Source: Streptomyces sp. S465 (GTDB lineage: Bacteria; Actinomycetota; Actinomycetes; Streptomycetales; Streptomycetaceae). Taken from it: DNA of 64,000 nucleotides. The stretch's first letter is position 1, and every line of letters begins with the position of its first letter. Of the stretch, positions 13,201 to 25,200 are shown one piece after another. The stretch is taken from the NCBI RefSeq assembly GCF_026898115.1, contig NZ_CP114036.1, forward strand, positions 3,348,001-3,412,000, written 5' to 3'. A program made the position numbers and the translations under genes. The notes below the pieces were generated by a model. The model ran no database searches. It saw only the letters and a list, made by a program, of their open reading frames with translations, and was not told the DNA's origin.

Positions 13201-16200
13201 CGAATGCCGTCTTGTCGGACACCCCGACGTTCTGGACCGGCGCCACACCCTCGGCCAACGCCGTCAGAGCGCGGATGAGGTCATCGCGGTCGGAGCCCAC
13301 CAGTACCGCACGCTGATCGAAGGCGGCGCGGGTGGTGGCCAGGGAGTAGCCGATGTCGGCCGGGCGCAGACCCGGGTCCGCGTCGAGGTGGGCCAGCAGC
13401 TTGGCGGCCTGCGCGCGCAGCGCCGCCTCACCCCTGGCGGACAGCGGCCACGGCAGCACACCGGACACTTCCAGGGAGGGTTCGGCTGGCTCTTCGGCCG
13501 TCTCCCGCTCCGCCGGGGCCTGCTCGATGATGGCGTGCGCGTTGGTACCGCTCATGCCGAAGGAGGAGACACCGGCCCGGCGCGGACGCCCGGTCTCCGG
13601 CCACTCCCGCGCCTCGCTCAGCAGCGAGACCGCACCGGCTTCCCAGTCCACATGCGGTGTCGGCTCATCGATGTGCAACGACTTCGGCAGCACACCGTGG
13701 CGCATGGCCAGCACCATCTTGATGATGCCCGCAACACCGGCCGCGGCCTGCGTGTGACCGAAGTTGGACTTGATCGACCCCAGCCACAGCGGCTGCTCGG
13801 CGGTCTTCTCCCTGCCGTACGTGGCCAGCAGCGCCTGCGCCTCGATCGGGTCGCCCAGCGTCGTCCCCGTACCGTGCGCCTCCACCGCGTCCACCTCGGA
13901 CGCCGACAGCCCCGCATTGGCCAGCGCCTGCCGGATGACACGCTGCTGCGACGGACCGTTCGGCGCCGTCAGACCATTCGACGCACCATCCTGGTTGACC
14001 GCGGTGCCCCGCACCACCGCCAGCACCCGATGGCCGTTCTTCTTCGCGTCCGACAGCCGCTCCACCAGCAGCATGCCCACACCCTCGGCCCAGGCCGTAC
14101 CGTCGGCCGCGGCGGCGAAGGGCTTGCAGCGGCCGTTGGCGGCCAGTGCGCGCTGCCGGCTGAACTCGGTGAACACCTTGGGGGTGGTGATGATGGTGAC
14201 ACCGCCCGCGAGCGCCATCGTGCACTCGCCGTTGCGCAGCGCCTGAACCGCCAGGTGCAGCGCCACCAGCGACGACGAACACGCCGTGTCGACCGTGACG
14301 GCCGGGCCCTCGAAGCCGAAGGTGTACGACACCCGGCCCGAGGCGACGCTGCTGGAGCCGCCGGTGCCGAGATAGCCCTCGACGCCCTCCGGAACGGTGT
14401 GCAGCCGCGAGACGTAGTCGTTGTGCATCTGGCCGACGAACACGCCGACCTGCCGGCCGCGCAGCGCCCCCGGGTCGAGCCCCGCGCGCTCGAACGACTC
14501 CCAGCTGGTCTCCAGCAGCAGCCGCTGCTGGGGGTCCATGGCGAGCGCCTCGCGCGGGTTGATGCCGAAGAAGGCCGGGTCGAAGTGGTGCGCGTCGTAG
14601 TAGAAACCGCCCTCGCGGGTGTACGAGGTGCCGGGCCGGTCCGGGTCCGGGTCGTAGAACGCCTCCAGGTCCCAGCCCCGGTCCTCCGGCAGCCCCGCGA
14701 TACCGTCCCGGCCCTCGGCCAGCAGCTCCCACAGATCCTCGGGGGTGCGCACATCTCCGGGGAAGCGGCAGCTCATCGCGATGATCGCGATCGGGTCGTC
14801 CTCATCGGCCACGGCACCCGCGGGGCCGTGCGCCCGCGCCGGGACGGCCGCGGCCGCCTCGGAGCCCAGCAGCTCCTCCAGCAGATAGCCGACGAGCGCG
14901 GTCGGCGTCGGGTAGTCGAAGACGAGGGTGGCGGGCAGCCGCAGACCGGCGGCGCCGCCGAGGCGGTTGCGGAACTCCACCGCGGTCAGCGAGTCGAAGC
15001 CGAGGTCCTTGAAGGACCGGACCGCCTCCACCGCGTCCGGCGAGTCATGGCCGAGCACCACGGCCACCTGGGCCCGCACCAGGTCCAGCAGCGTCCGCTC
15101 CCGCTCGGCGGCGTCCAGCCGGACCAGCCGCTCCACCAGCGAGGACCCGTCCCCGGCCGCGCCCGACTCGGCGGTGCGGCGGGTCGTACCACCGCGCACC
15201 AGACCGCGCAGCAGCGGCGGCACCATCTCGAGGGGCGCGCCCGTGAGCGACGCCAGGTCGAGCTGCATGGGCACCAGGAACGCGTCGCCCACCTCCTGGG
15301 CGGCGTCGAACAGCGTCAGGCCCTCGTCCGAGGACAGCCCCAGCACACCGGAGCGGGTCATCCGGGACGTGTCGGTGGCCTCCAGCCCACCGGTCATCCC
15401 GCTGGCCTCGGCCCACAGACCCCAGGCCAGCGAGGTCGCGGCGAGGCCCTGGGCCTGGCGGTGGCGGGCCAGGGCGTCCAGGAAGGAGTTGGCCGCCGCG
15501 TAGTTGGCCTGCCCGGGGCCGCCGAACGTGCCGGCCGCCGAGGAGAACAGCACGAACGCGGCCAGGTCCTGGTCGCGGGTCAGCTGGTGCAGGTTGACGG
15601 CCGCGTCCACCTTGGGGCGCAGCACCTTCTCCAGCCGCTCCGGCGTCAGCGAGCCGATCACACCGTCGTCCAGCACACCGGCCGTGTGCACCACGGCGGT
15701 CAGCGGATGCCCGGCGGGGATGCCGGCCAGCACGGCGGCGAGCGCGTCCCGGTCGGCCGCGTCGCAGGCGGCGATGGTGACGTCGGCGCCCAGCTCGCGC
15801 AGCTCGGCGGCGAGTTCGGCCGCGCCCGTGGCCCGCTCACCGCGCCGGCTGGTGAGCACCAGACGGCGGGCGCCGCGCACGGTCACCGCGTGCCGGGCGA
15901 CCAGGCCGCCCAGGGTGCCGGTGCCACCGGTGATCAGCACCGTGCCGTCCGGGTTCCACGGGGCGGGGACGGTCAGCACGACCTTGCCGATGTGGCGGGC
16001 CTGGCTGAGGTAGCGGAACGCGTCCGGGGCCTGCCGCAGATCCCACGCGGTGATCGGCAGTGGCCGCAGTGCCCCCTGCCGGAACAGCTCCAGCAGCTCG
16101 CACAGCATCTCCTGGATGCGGTCCAGGCCCGCCTCGGTCAGGTCGAACGCCTGGTAGGAGACACCGGGGTAGGCGGCGGCCACCTCCTCCGGCACCCGGA

Positions 16201-19200
16201 CGTCGGTCTTGCCCATCTCGACGAACCGGCCGCCGCGCGGCAGCAGCCGCAGCGACGCGTCCACGAACTCCCGGGCCAGCGAGTCCAGCACCACATCGAC
16301 GCCGCGACCGCCGCTGGCCTCGCGGAACGTCGACTCGAAGGCCAGGTCGCGGGAGGAGGCGATACGGTCCTCGGCCAGCCCCAGCGAGCGCAGCGTGTCC
16401 CACTTGCCCTGGCTGGCGGTGGCGTAGACATCCACACCCCAGTGCCGGGCCAGCTGCACGGCGGCCATACCCACACCGCCGGCGGCGGCGTGCACCAGCA
16501 GCGACTCCCCGCCCTGGAGGTCCGCCAGGTCGCGCAGCGCGTAGTACGCCGTCATGAACACGATCGGCACCGACGCCGCCTGGGCGAACGACCAGCCCTC
16601 CGGCATCGGGGCGATCATGCGCCGGTCCACGACCACCAGCGGTCCGAAGCCGCCCGGCAGCATGCCCATCACCCGGTCGCCGGGCGCCAGATCGGTGACC
16701 CCGGGGCCGGTCTCCAGGACGACACCCGCGCCCTCACTGCCCATCAGGCCCGCGTCGCCGGGGTACATGCCGAGCGCGTTCAGCACATCGCGGAAGTTCA
16801 CACCGGCGGCCCGGACCGCGACCCGCACCTGCCCCGCCTCCAGCGGCGCGGCGGCCTCCGGGGCGGGCAGCAGCGTGAGGTTCTCCAGGGTGCCCTTGTC
16901 CTGGATGTCGAGCCGCCAGGCGGGCTCGCCGGGCGGCGGCACCATGGGCCCGGCGGCGGCGGTGCGCGCCAGCCGGGGGGCGTGCACGGCGCCCCGGCGC
17001 AGCACGAACTGCGGCTCACCGGCGGCCAGCGCGGCGCCCAGCGCCTCGTAGGAGGCGTCGGTGCCGTCGAGGTCCACCAGCACCAGCCGGTCCGGGTTCT
17101 CCGACTGCGCCGAGCGCACCAGACCCCACACCGGGGCGTGCGCCAGATCGTGCGTACCGGCGTCGCCCGCGGTGGCCACCGCGCCCCGGGTCACCAGCAC
17201 CAGCTGGGACGCCGCGAACCGCTCGTCGGCCAACCACGCCCGGACCAGCGCCAGCGCCCGCTGGGTGGCGGTGTGCACGGCGGCGGTCACCTCGTCACCG
17301 GTGGCGCCGCGCGGGTCGAGGTACGCCAGGACGTACGCGGGCGCGTCCCCGGCCGCGGCCAGCGCGTCCAGGTCGGCGTGGACCGCGGCGCCGGACGTCA
17401 GCGGCGCGGGCGCGTCCGCGCCGAGCACCGCCCAGGCCACGGCCGGGCTCTCGGCGGACAGCGGCACGGTGGCCCAGTCCAGCCGGTACAGCGACTCGTG
17501 GTACGCGGCGGACCGCCCCTCCGCGAGCTGCCCGGCCGAAACCGGGCGCAGCGCCAGCTGCTCGACCGAGGCCACCGGGGCGCCGGTGCCATCGGCCAGC
17601 TCCAGCGCCACCCCGTCGGCCCCGGCCGGGGTCAGCCGGACCCGGAGCGCGTCGGCGCCGACCGCGTGCAGCGACACCCCGCCCCAGGAGAACGGCAGCC
17701 GCCCCTGCTCATCTCCGCCCGCGCGGGCGAACGTGCTGTGCAGCGCGGCGTCCAGCAGCGCCGGGTGCAGCCCGAACGCGGCGGCGTCGGACTTCCCGTC
17801 CTCCGGCAGCCGCACCTCCGCGAACACCTCGTCGCCGCGCAGCCAGGCGGCGGTGAGCCCCTGGAACATCGGCCCGTACGCGAAACCGCCCTGCGCCAGG
17901 TGCTCGTAGAGCCCCTCGACCTCGGCGGGCTCGGCGCCCGGCGGCGGCCACGCAGTCAGATCGAACGAGGGCCGCGGAGCACCGGCCACCAGCACACCGC
18001 TCGCATGCCGCAGCCACGGCATCTCGGCGGGCGCGTCCTGCGCCCGCGAGTACAGCTCCAGCGTGCGGTGCCCGGCCTGCTGCGGGGCGCCGACGACGAG
18101 CTGGAGCTGGACCGCGCCGCGCTCGGGCAGGACCAGCGGCGCCTCGATGGTCAGCTCGTCCAGCCGGTCGCAGCCCACCTGGTCGCCGGCGCGGATGGCC
18201 AGCTCGACGAAGGCGGTGCCGGGCAGCAGCACGGTGCCCATGACGGCGTGGTCGGCCAGCCACGGGTGGCTCTCCAGGGAGAGCCTGCCGGTGAACAGGA
18301 AACCGTCGGAGTCCGCCAGCGGCACGGCCGCGCCCAGCAGCGGATGGTCGGCCCGGTCCAGACCCGCCGACTCCACATCGCCCACGACACCCGCCGGGGA
18401 CGTCAGCCAGAAGCGGCGGTGCTGGAAGGCGTAGGTCGGCAGGTCGACGCGGTGGGCGCCGGTCCCGGCGAAGTACCCGGCCCAGTCCGGCGTGACGCCA
18501 CGGACGTGGAGGGCGGCGAGAGCGGTGGTGACGGCCTCGGCCTCGGGACGGTCCTTGCGCAGCGCGGTGGCGAAGCCCACGGCCTCGGGAGCCTCGACAC
18601 ACTCCTGGACCATCGCGGTGAGAACACCGTCAGGACCGAGTTCGAGATAGGTGGTCACACCCTGAGCCTCAAGGGCACGGACACCATCGAGGAAACGCAC
18701 GGCCTCGCGGACGTGGCGCACCCAGAAACCGGGGGTCGTGATCTCCTCGGCGGAGACGACATCGCCGGTCAGGTTGGACACGATCGGAATACGCGGAGCC
18801 TCGTACGACAGCCCCTCGGCCACCTCACGGAACGCCTCCAGCATCCCGTCCATACGCGGCGAGTGGAACGCATGGCTCACCGTCAGCCGCTTGGTCTTAC
18901 GGCCCTGCGCCTCGAAGCCCGCCGCGATCTCCACCGCCGCGTCCTCATCACCCGCGATGACCACCGAGGTGGGCCCGTTGAGCGCGGCGAGGCTCACGCT
19001 GTCGGTGAGCAGCGGCACCACCTCGTCCTCGGACGCCTGCACCGCGATCATCGCGCCACCGCCGGGCAGGGCCTGCATCAACCGCCCACGCGCCGCCACC
19101 AGCTTCGCCGCGTCCGCCAGCGAGAGCACACCCGCCACATGCGCGGCGGCCAGCTCACCAATCGAATGCCCCGACAGGAAATCGGGACGCACACCCCACG

Positions 19201-22200
19201 CCTCCACCAGCCGGAACAGCGCCACCTCCACCGCGAACAACGCGGGCTGAGTGAAACCGGTCCGGTCCAGCTCCTCGGCATCCTCGCCGAACACCACGGC
19301 CTTCAGCGGCTGCTCCAGATGCGCGTCCAGCGCATCGCACACCGCGTCGAACGCCTCCGCGAACACCGGATAGGCGTCATACAGCTCACGCCCCATCCCG
19401 AGCCGCTGGCTGCCCTGCCCCGTGAACAGGAACGCCACCTTGCCGTCGGCCACCGAGCCCTGCACCAGCCCCGCCGCCGACTCACCACGCGCCAGCGCCT
19501 CAAGACCCGCGACCAACCCGGCCCGGTCCCCGCCCACGACCACCGCGCGATGATCCAGCGCGGCACGCGTCGTCGCCAGCGAGAACGCCACATCGGCCGG
19601 CGACAGCTCCGGCCGCCGCTCCAGGTCGGCGAGCAACCGCACGGCCTGCGCCCGCAGAGCGTCAGCGCTCTTGCCGGACACCGCCCACGGCAGCACGGAC
19701 GGCTGAACGGCCGGAAGAGCGGCGATCTCGGCCGGTTCGGGCTCGGGGGCCTGCTCGATGATGGCGTGCGCGTTGGTGCCGCTGACGCCGAAGGAGGAGA
19801 CACCGGCCCGGCGCGGACGCCCAGTCTCCGGCCACTCCCGCGCCTCGCTCAGCAGCGAGACCGCACCGGCTTCCCAGTCCACATGCGGTGTCGGCTCATC
19901 GATGTGCAGCGACTGGGGAAGGACGCCGTGGTGCATGGCCTGCACCATCTTGATGATGCCCGCGACACCGGCCGCGGCCTGCGTGTGACCGAAGTTGGAC
20001 TTGATCGACCCCAGCCACAGCGGCTGTTCGGCGGTCTTCTCCCTGCCGTACGTGGCCAGCAGCGCCTGCGCCTCGATCGGGTCGCCCAGCGTCGTCCCCG
20101 TACCGTGCGCCTCCACCGCGTCCACCTCGGACGCCGACAGCCCCGCATTGGCCAGCGCCTGACGGATCACCCGCTGCTGCGACGGACCGTTCGGCGCCGT
20201 CAGACCATTCGACGCACCATCCTGGTTGACCGCGGTGCCCCGCACCACCGCCAGCACCCGATGGCCGTTCTTCTTCGCGTCCGACAGCCGCTCCACCAGC
20301 AGCATGCCCACACCCTCGGCCCAGCCGGTGCCGTCCGCGTCGGCCGAGAAGGACTTGCAGCGGCCGCTGGTCGACAGACCGCCCTGGCGGCTGAAGTCGA
20401 TGAAGGTGTCCGGGGTGGACATGACGGTGACACCGCCCGCGAGCGCCATGGTGCACTCGCCGTTGCGCAGCGCCTGCGCCGCCAGGTGCAGCGCCACCAG
20501 CGACGACGAACACGCCGTGTCGATGGTGACCGCCGGGCCTTCGAGCCCGAAGGTGTACGCCACCCGGCCGGAGGCGACACTGCCCGCCGTACCGGTGCCG
20601 AGGTAGCCCTCCAGGCCGTCCGGCAGGGCGGTCAGCCGGGAGAGGTAGTCGTGGTACATGACGCCCGCGAAGACGCCGGTCTTGCTGCCGCGTACGGTCG
20701 CCGGGTCGATCCCGGCCCGTTCGAACGCCTCCCAGGAGGTCTCCAGCAGCAGCCGCTGGTGCGGGTCCATGGCGAGCGCCTCGCGCGGGTTGATCCCGAA
20801 GAAGTCGGGGTCGAACTCGCCCGCGTCGTAGAGGAACCCGCCCTCGATGGTGGCGCTGGTGCCCGCCTGCGCGGGGTCGTCGCCCAGCAGCCCCTCCAGC
20901 TGCCAGCCGCGGTCGGTGGGGAAGCCGGAGATGGCGTCCACCGAGCCGGTGACCAGCTGCCACAGCTCCTCGGGGCTGGTGACGCCGCCCGGGTAGCGGC
21001 AGCTCATGCCGACGATGGCGATGGGCTCGTCGTCGGCGACGGCGACGGTGGCGGCGGGGGCCGCGGCGGCCTCGTCGGCCTGGTCGCCGAGGATCTCGGT
21101 GCGCAGGAAGCCGGCCAGCGCGGTCGGCGTCGGGTAGTCGAAGACGAGGGTGGCCGGGAGCCGTACGCCCGTGACGGCGCCGAGGCGGTTGCGCAGCTCG
21201 ACGGCGGTGAGCGAGTCGAAGCCCAGCTCCTTGAAGGCGCGGCCGGCGCCGACGGCCTCCGGGCCCGCGTAGCCGAGGACGGCGGCGACCTGGCCGCAGA
21301 CGATCTCCAGCAGCAGCCGGTCGCGTTCGGGGACGGACAGGGCGAGGAGCCGGTCGGCGAGCCCGCCGGGGGCGGCGCCGCCGCCCGCCTCCACGACCCG
21401 GCGGCCGGGGGCCCGCACCAGGCCGCGCAGCAGCGCGGGGACCATCGTCGCGTCGGCGTGCCGCAGCGGCGCCAGGTCCAGGTGCATGGGGACGAGCGTG
21501 GGGTCGCCCACGGCGAGGGCGGTGTCGAGGAGGGCGAGGCCCTCCGCGGAGGAGAGGGCGGCCACTCCGGCGCGGGTGATGCGCTGGATGTCGGCGTCGT
21601 CGAGGTCGCCGGTCATGCCGCTGCGCTCGGCCCACAGGCCCCAGGCGAGGGCGGTGGCGGGCAGTCCCTGGGCGCGGCGCCGGTGGGCGAGGGCGTCCAG
21701 GAAGGCGTTGGCGGCCGCGTAGTTGGCCTGGCCGGGGCCGCCGAGGGTGCCGGCGGCGGCGGAGAACAGCACGAACGCGGACAGGTCCAGCTCGCGGGTC
21801 AGCTCGTGCAGGTTCCAGGCGGCGTCGACCTTGGGCGGCAGGACGCGGTCCACGCGTTCGGCGGTCAGCGAGCCGATGACGCCGTCGTCGAGCACACCGG
21901 CGGTGTGCACCACGGCGGTCAGCGGATGCTCGGCCGGGATGGCGGCCAGGGCCGCGGCGAGCGCGGTGCGGTCGGCCACGTCGCAGGCGGTGAGGGTGGC
22001 CTCGGCGCCCAGCTCGCGCAGCTCGGCGACGAGTTCGGCGGCGCCGTGGGCGTCGGCCCCGCGCCTGCTGAGCAGCAGCAGATGGCGCACGCCGTGCTCG
22101 GTGACCAGGTGGCGGGCGACCAGTCCGCCGAGGGTGCCGGTGGCACCGGTGACCAGGGCGGTGCCCTCGGGGGCGAGGGCGGGGACGGTCTGGTCGGCGG

Positions 22201-25200
22201 CGGACGCCACCCTCGCCAGACGCGGTACGACCACGGTGCCGGCGCGGACCGCGAGCTGCGGCTCGCCGGTGGCCAGGGCGGCGGACAGCACCCGGTAGGA
22301 CTCGTCGGTGCCGACGGTGCTGCCGGTGCTTTCGGTGTTTTCGAAGTCCACCAGGATGAAACGGTCCGGGTTCTCGGACTGCGCGGAGCGCAGCAGACCC
22401 CACAGCGGGGCGTGGACCAGGTCCTCGGTGTCGGCGTCCGTCGAGGTGGCGACGGCGCCACGCGTGGCGATCACCAGCCGGGAGCCCTCGAAGCGGGCGT
22501 CGGCGAGCCAGCTTTGGACCAGCTCCAGCGCACGGTGCAGGGCCTCGCGCACGGCGGTCTCGACGGGAAGTCCGGTGTCACCCGGGAAGAACGGGGCGAC
22601 GACGGCCTGCGGCACCGGGGTTCCGGCGTCCACGGCCGCGCCCAGCGCGGCCAGGTCGGCGTAGTCGGCGGCGGTGGGCAGCGCGGTGGCCACCTCGGGG
22701 TGGTCGGTGCCCAGCACCGCCCACTGCCCGGCCACGACGGTGGTGGCGGCCGGCACCGGGGCGGGGGTCCACTCGACGCGGAACAGCGCCTCGTGGAAGG
22801 CGCCGCGTGCGGCGTGCACCTGGTCGGGCGAGACGGGGCGCAGCAGCAGCGACTCGACGGAGGCGACGGGCGCGCCGCTCTCGTCCGTCACCAGTACGGC
22901 CACGGCGTCCTGACCGGCGGGCGAGAGCCGGACGCGGAGCGCGGCGGCGCCGACGGCGTGCAGCCGCACACCGCTCCAGGAGAAGGGGAGGCGGCCGTGT
23001 TCGGTGTCCTCCAGGAGAGAGCCGATACCCACGGCGTGCAGGGCCGCGTCCAGCAGCGCCGGGTGCAGCCCGAACAGCTCGGCCTCGGCGCGGGCGCTCT
23101 CGGGCAGCCGCACCTCGGCGTACACCTGGTCGCCCTGCTGCCAGGCGCCCTGGAGTCCCTGGAAGACCGGGCCGTAGGCGAATCCGGTCCCGGCGAGCCA
23201 CTCGTAGAGGCCGTCCACGGGAACCTCGGTGGCACCGGCCGGCGGCCATACGGTGAGGCCCTCGGAGGCGTCGGCGGGCGTGGTGGCGCCGGTGCCGAGC
23301 ACACCGGTGGCGTGGCGGGTCCATTCGCCCTCGCCCCAGGTGCCGTCGGCGGCGTCCTCCAGGCGCGAGTGCAGGGTCAGCGAGCGGCGGCCGGTCTCGT
23401 CCGGCGCGCCCACGGACACCTGGAGCTGGACGCCGCCCTGCGGGGGCAGCACCAGCGGGGCTTCGAGGGTGAGCTCCTCCAGGACGTCCGCGCCGACGTG
23501 GTCACCGGCGCGGATGGCCAGCTCGACGAAGGCGGTGCCGGGCAGCAGCACGGTGTCCATGACGGCGTGGTCGGCCAGCCACGGGTGGGTCTGGAGGGAC
23601 AGCCGGCCGGTGAACAGGAACCCGGCGCCGTCGGCGAGCGACACGGCGGCGCCGAGCAGCGGGTGGTCGGCGGAGCCGAGTCCGGCGGCGGTGACGTCGC
23701 CGGTCCAGGGGCCGGGCGGCTCGGGCCAGTACAGCTCGCGCTGGAAGGCGTAGGTGGGCAGTTCGACGCGGCGGGCGCCGGACCCCGCGAAGAAGGCGGC
23801 CCAGTCGACGGCCACGCCGTGCACATGGACACGGGCGAGCGCACCGGCCAGGGCGGTGGTCTCGGGGCGGTCGCCGCGCAGCACGGGGATGAACACGGCG
23901 CCGTCGGCGGTGACGCAGTCCTGCGCCATGGCGGAGAGCACCCCGTCGGGGCCGAGCTCCACATAGGTGCCGACGTCGTACTCCTCGAGCCGGCGGATGC
24001 CGTCGGTGAAGCGGACCGCCTCACGTACGTGCCGGACCCAGTAGTCGGGCGAGCAGATCTCGTCGGCGGAGACCGATCCGCCGGTCAGGTTGGAGATGAT
24101 GGGGATGACCGGCGGGGCGTAGCTCACCTGCCGGGCGACCTCGCGGAAGGCGTCCAGCATGCCGTCCATGCGCGGCGAGTGGAACGCGTGGCTCACCGTC
24201 AGCCGCTTGGTCTTGCGGCCCTGTGCCTCGAACGACGCCGCGATCGCGGCAGCGGCGTCCTCGTCACCCGCGATGACGACCGACGTCGGCCCGTTGAGCG
24301 CGGCGATGGACACCCGCTCGGTGAGCAGCGGCGCCACCTCGTCCTCGGACGCCTGGACGGCGATCATCGCGCCACCGGCCGGCAGCTCCTGCATCAGCCG
24401 GCCACGCGCCGCCACCAGCGTCGCCGCGTCCGCGAGCGAGAGCACACCGGCCACATGCGCGGCGGCCAGTTCGCCGATCGAGTGGCCGACGAGGAAGTCG
24501 GGCCGCACGCCCCAGGTTTCCAGCAGCCGGAACAGCGCCACTTCGAGGGCGAACAGCGCGGGCTGGGTGTAGCCGGTCCGGTCCAGCGCCTCGGCGTCGT
24601 CGCCGAACATCACCTCGCGCAGCGGCCGCTGAAGGTGCTGGTCGAGCTCGGCGCACACCTCGTCCAGGGCGCGGGCGAAGGCCGGGACAGCCGCGTACAG
24701 CTCACGGCCCATCCCGGTGCGCTGGCTGCCCTGGCCGGTGAAGAGGAACGCCACCTTGCCCTCGCCGACCTCGCCCCGGACGACCCCGCCCGCGGGGCCG
24801 TCCTCGGCGAGTTCGGCCAGTCCGCGCAGCAGTTCCTCCCGGCCGCCCTCGCCGGCGAGGACCACGGCCCGGTGGTCGAGTGCGGCGCGGGTGGTGGCCA
24901 GCGAGTAGGCCAGGTCGACGAGGTTCAGGTCCGGGTCGTCCTGGACCCGGGCGGTGAGCCGTTCGGCCTGGGCGCGCAGCGCCGGTGCGCTCTGCCCGGA
25001 CACCGGCACCGGCACCAGACCGCCGAGCCCGGTCCACTCCGAGGGTGTGGCGTCGCCGTCGGTGGCCCGCGGTTCGCGGTCCTCGGCGGGCGCCTGCTCG
25101 ATGACGGTGTGCGCGTTGGTACCGCTCACGCCGAAGGAGGAGATGCCCGCGCGGCGCGGCTGGCCGGTCTCCGGCCACGGGGTGTTCTCGGTGAGCAGGG

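Larger units (their letters stand above)
9560..14805 (-). other. Module d3: KS-AT(methylmalonyl)-DH-KR-ACP
   Basis: KS from about 14805 ([20 protein letters not shown]), AT from about 13215 (GHSQGE, VDYASH), DH from about 12110 ([27 protein letters not shown]), KR with the unusual but acceptable TGAGGMLGN near 10640, [11 protein letters not shown] and [10 protein letters not shown] with IGFDSL near 9690. Predicted to add propionate and form an alpha-methyl double bond. Its AT is almost the same DNA as in c1 and c2, its KS end matches d2, and its DH to KR part matches e1, so the module looks assembled from several sources. Confidence 0.92.
14870..21040 (-). other. Module d2: KS-AT(malonyl)-DH-ER-KR-ACP, fully reducing
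   Basis: KS from about 21037 ([25 protein letters not shown]), AT from about 19445 (GHSIGE, SHAFH), DH from about 18355 ([20 protein letters not shown]), ER from about 16920 to 15970 (start [30 protein letters not shown]; cofactor motif [15 protein letters not shown]), KR with TGGTGTLGG near 15950, [14 protein letters not shown] with LGFDSL near 14995. It is the only ER in the window and every visible motif is intact, so this module should leave a saturated CH2-CH2 step between the central oxygenated segment and the second polyene. Confidence 0.93.

Noticed and set aside
19896..22403. Minus-strand open frame of 835 codons inside gene D in another frame
   Set aside because: Out-of-frame shadow rich in Arg/Pro/Gly; the true frame encodes the d1 KR and ACP and the d2 KS here.
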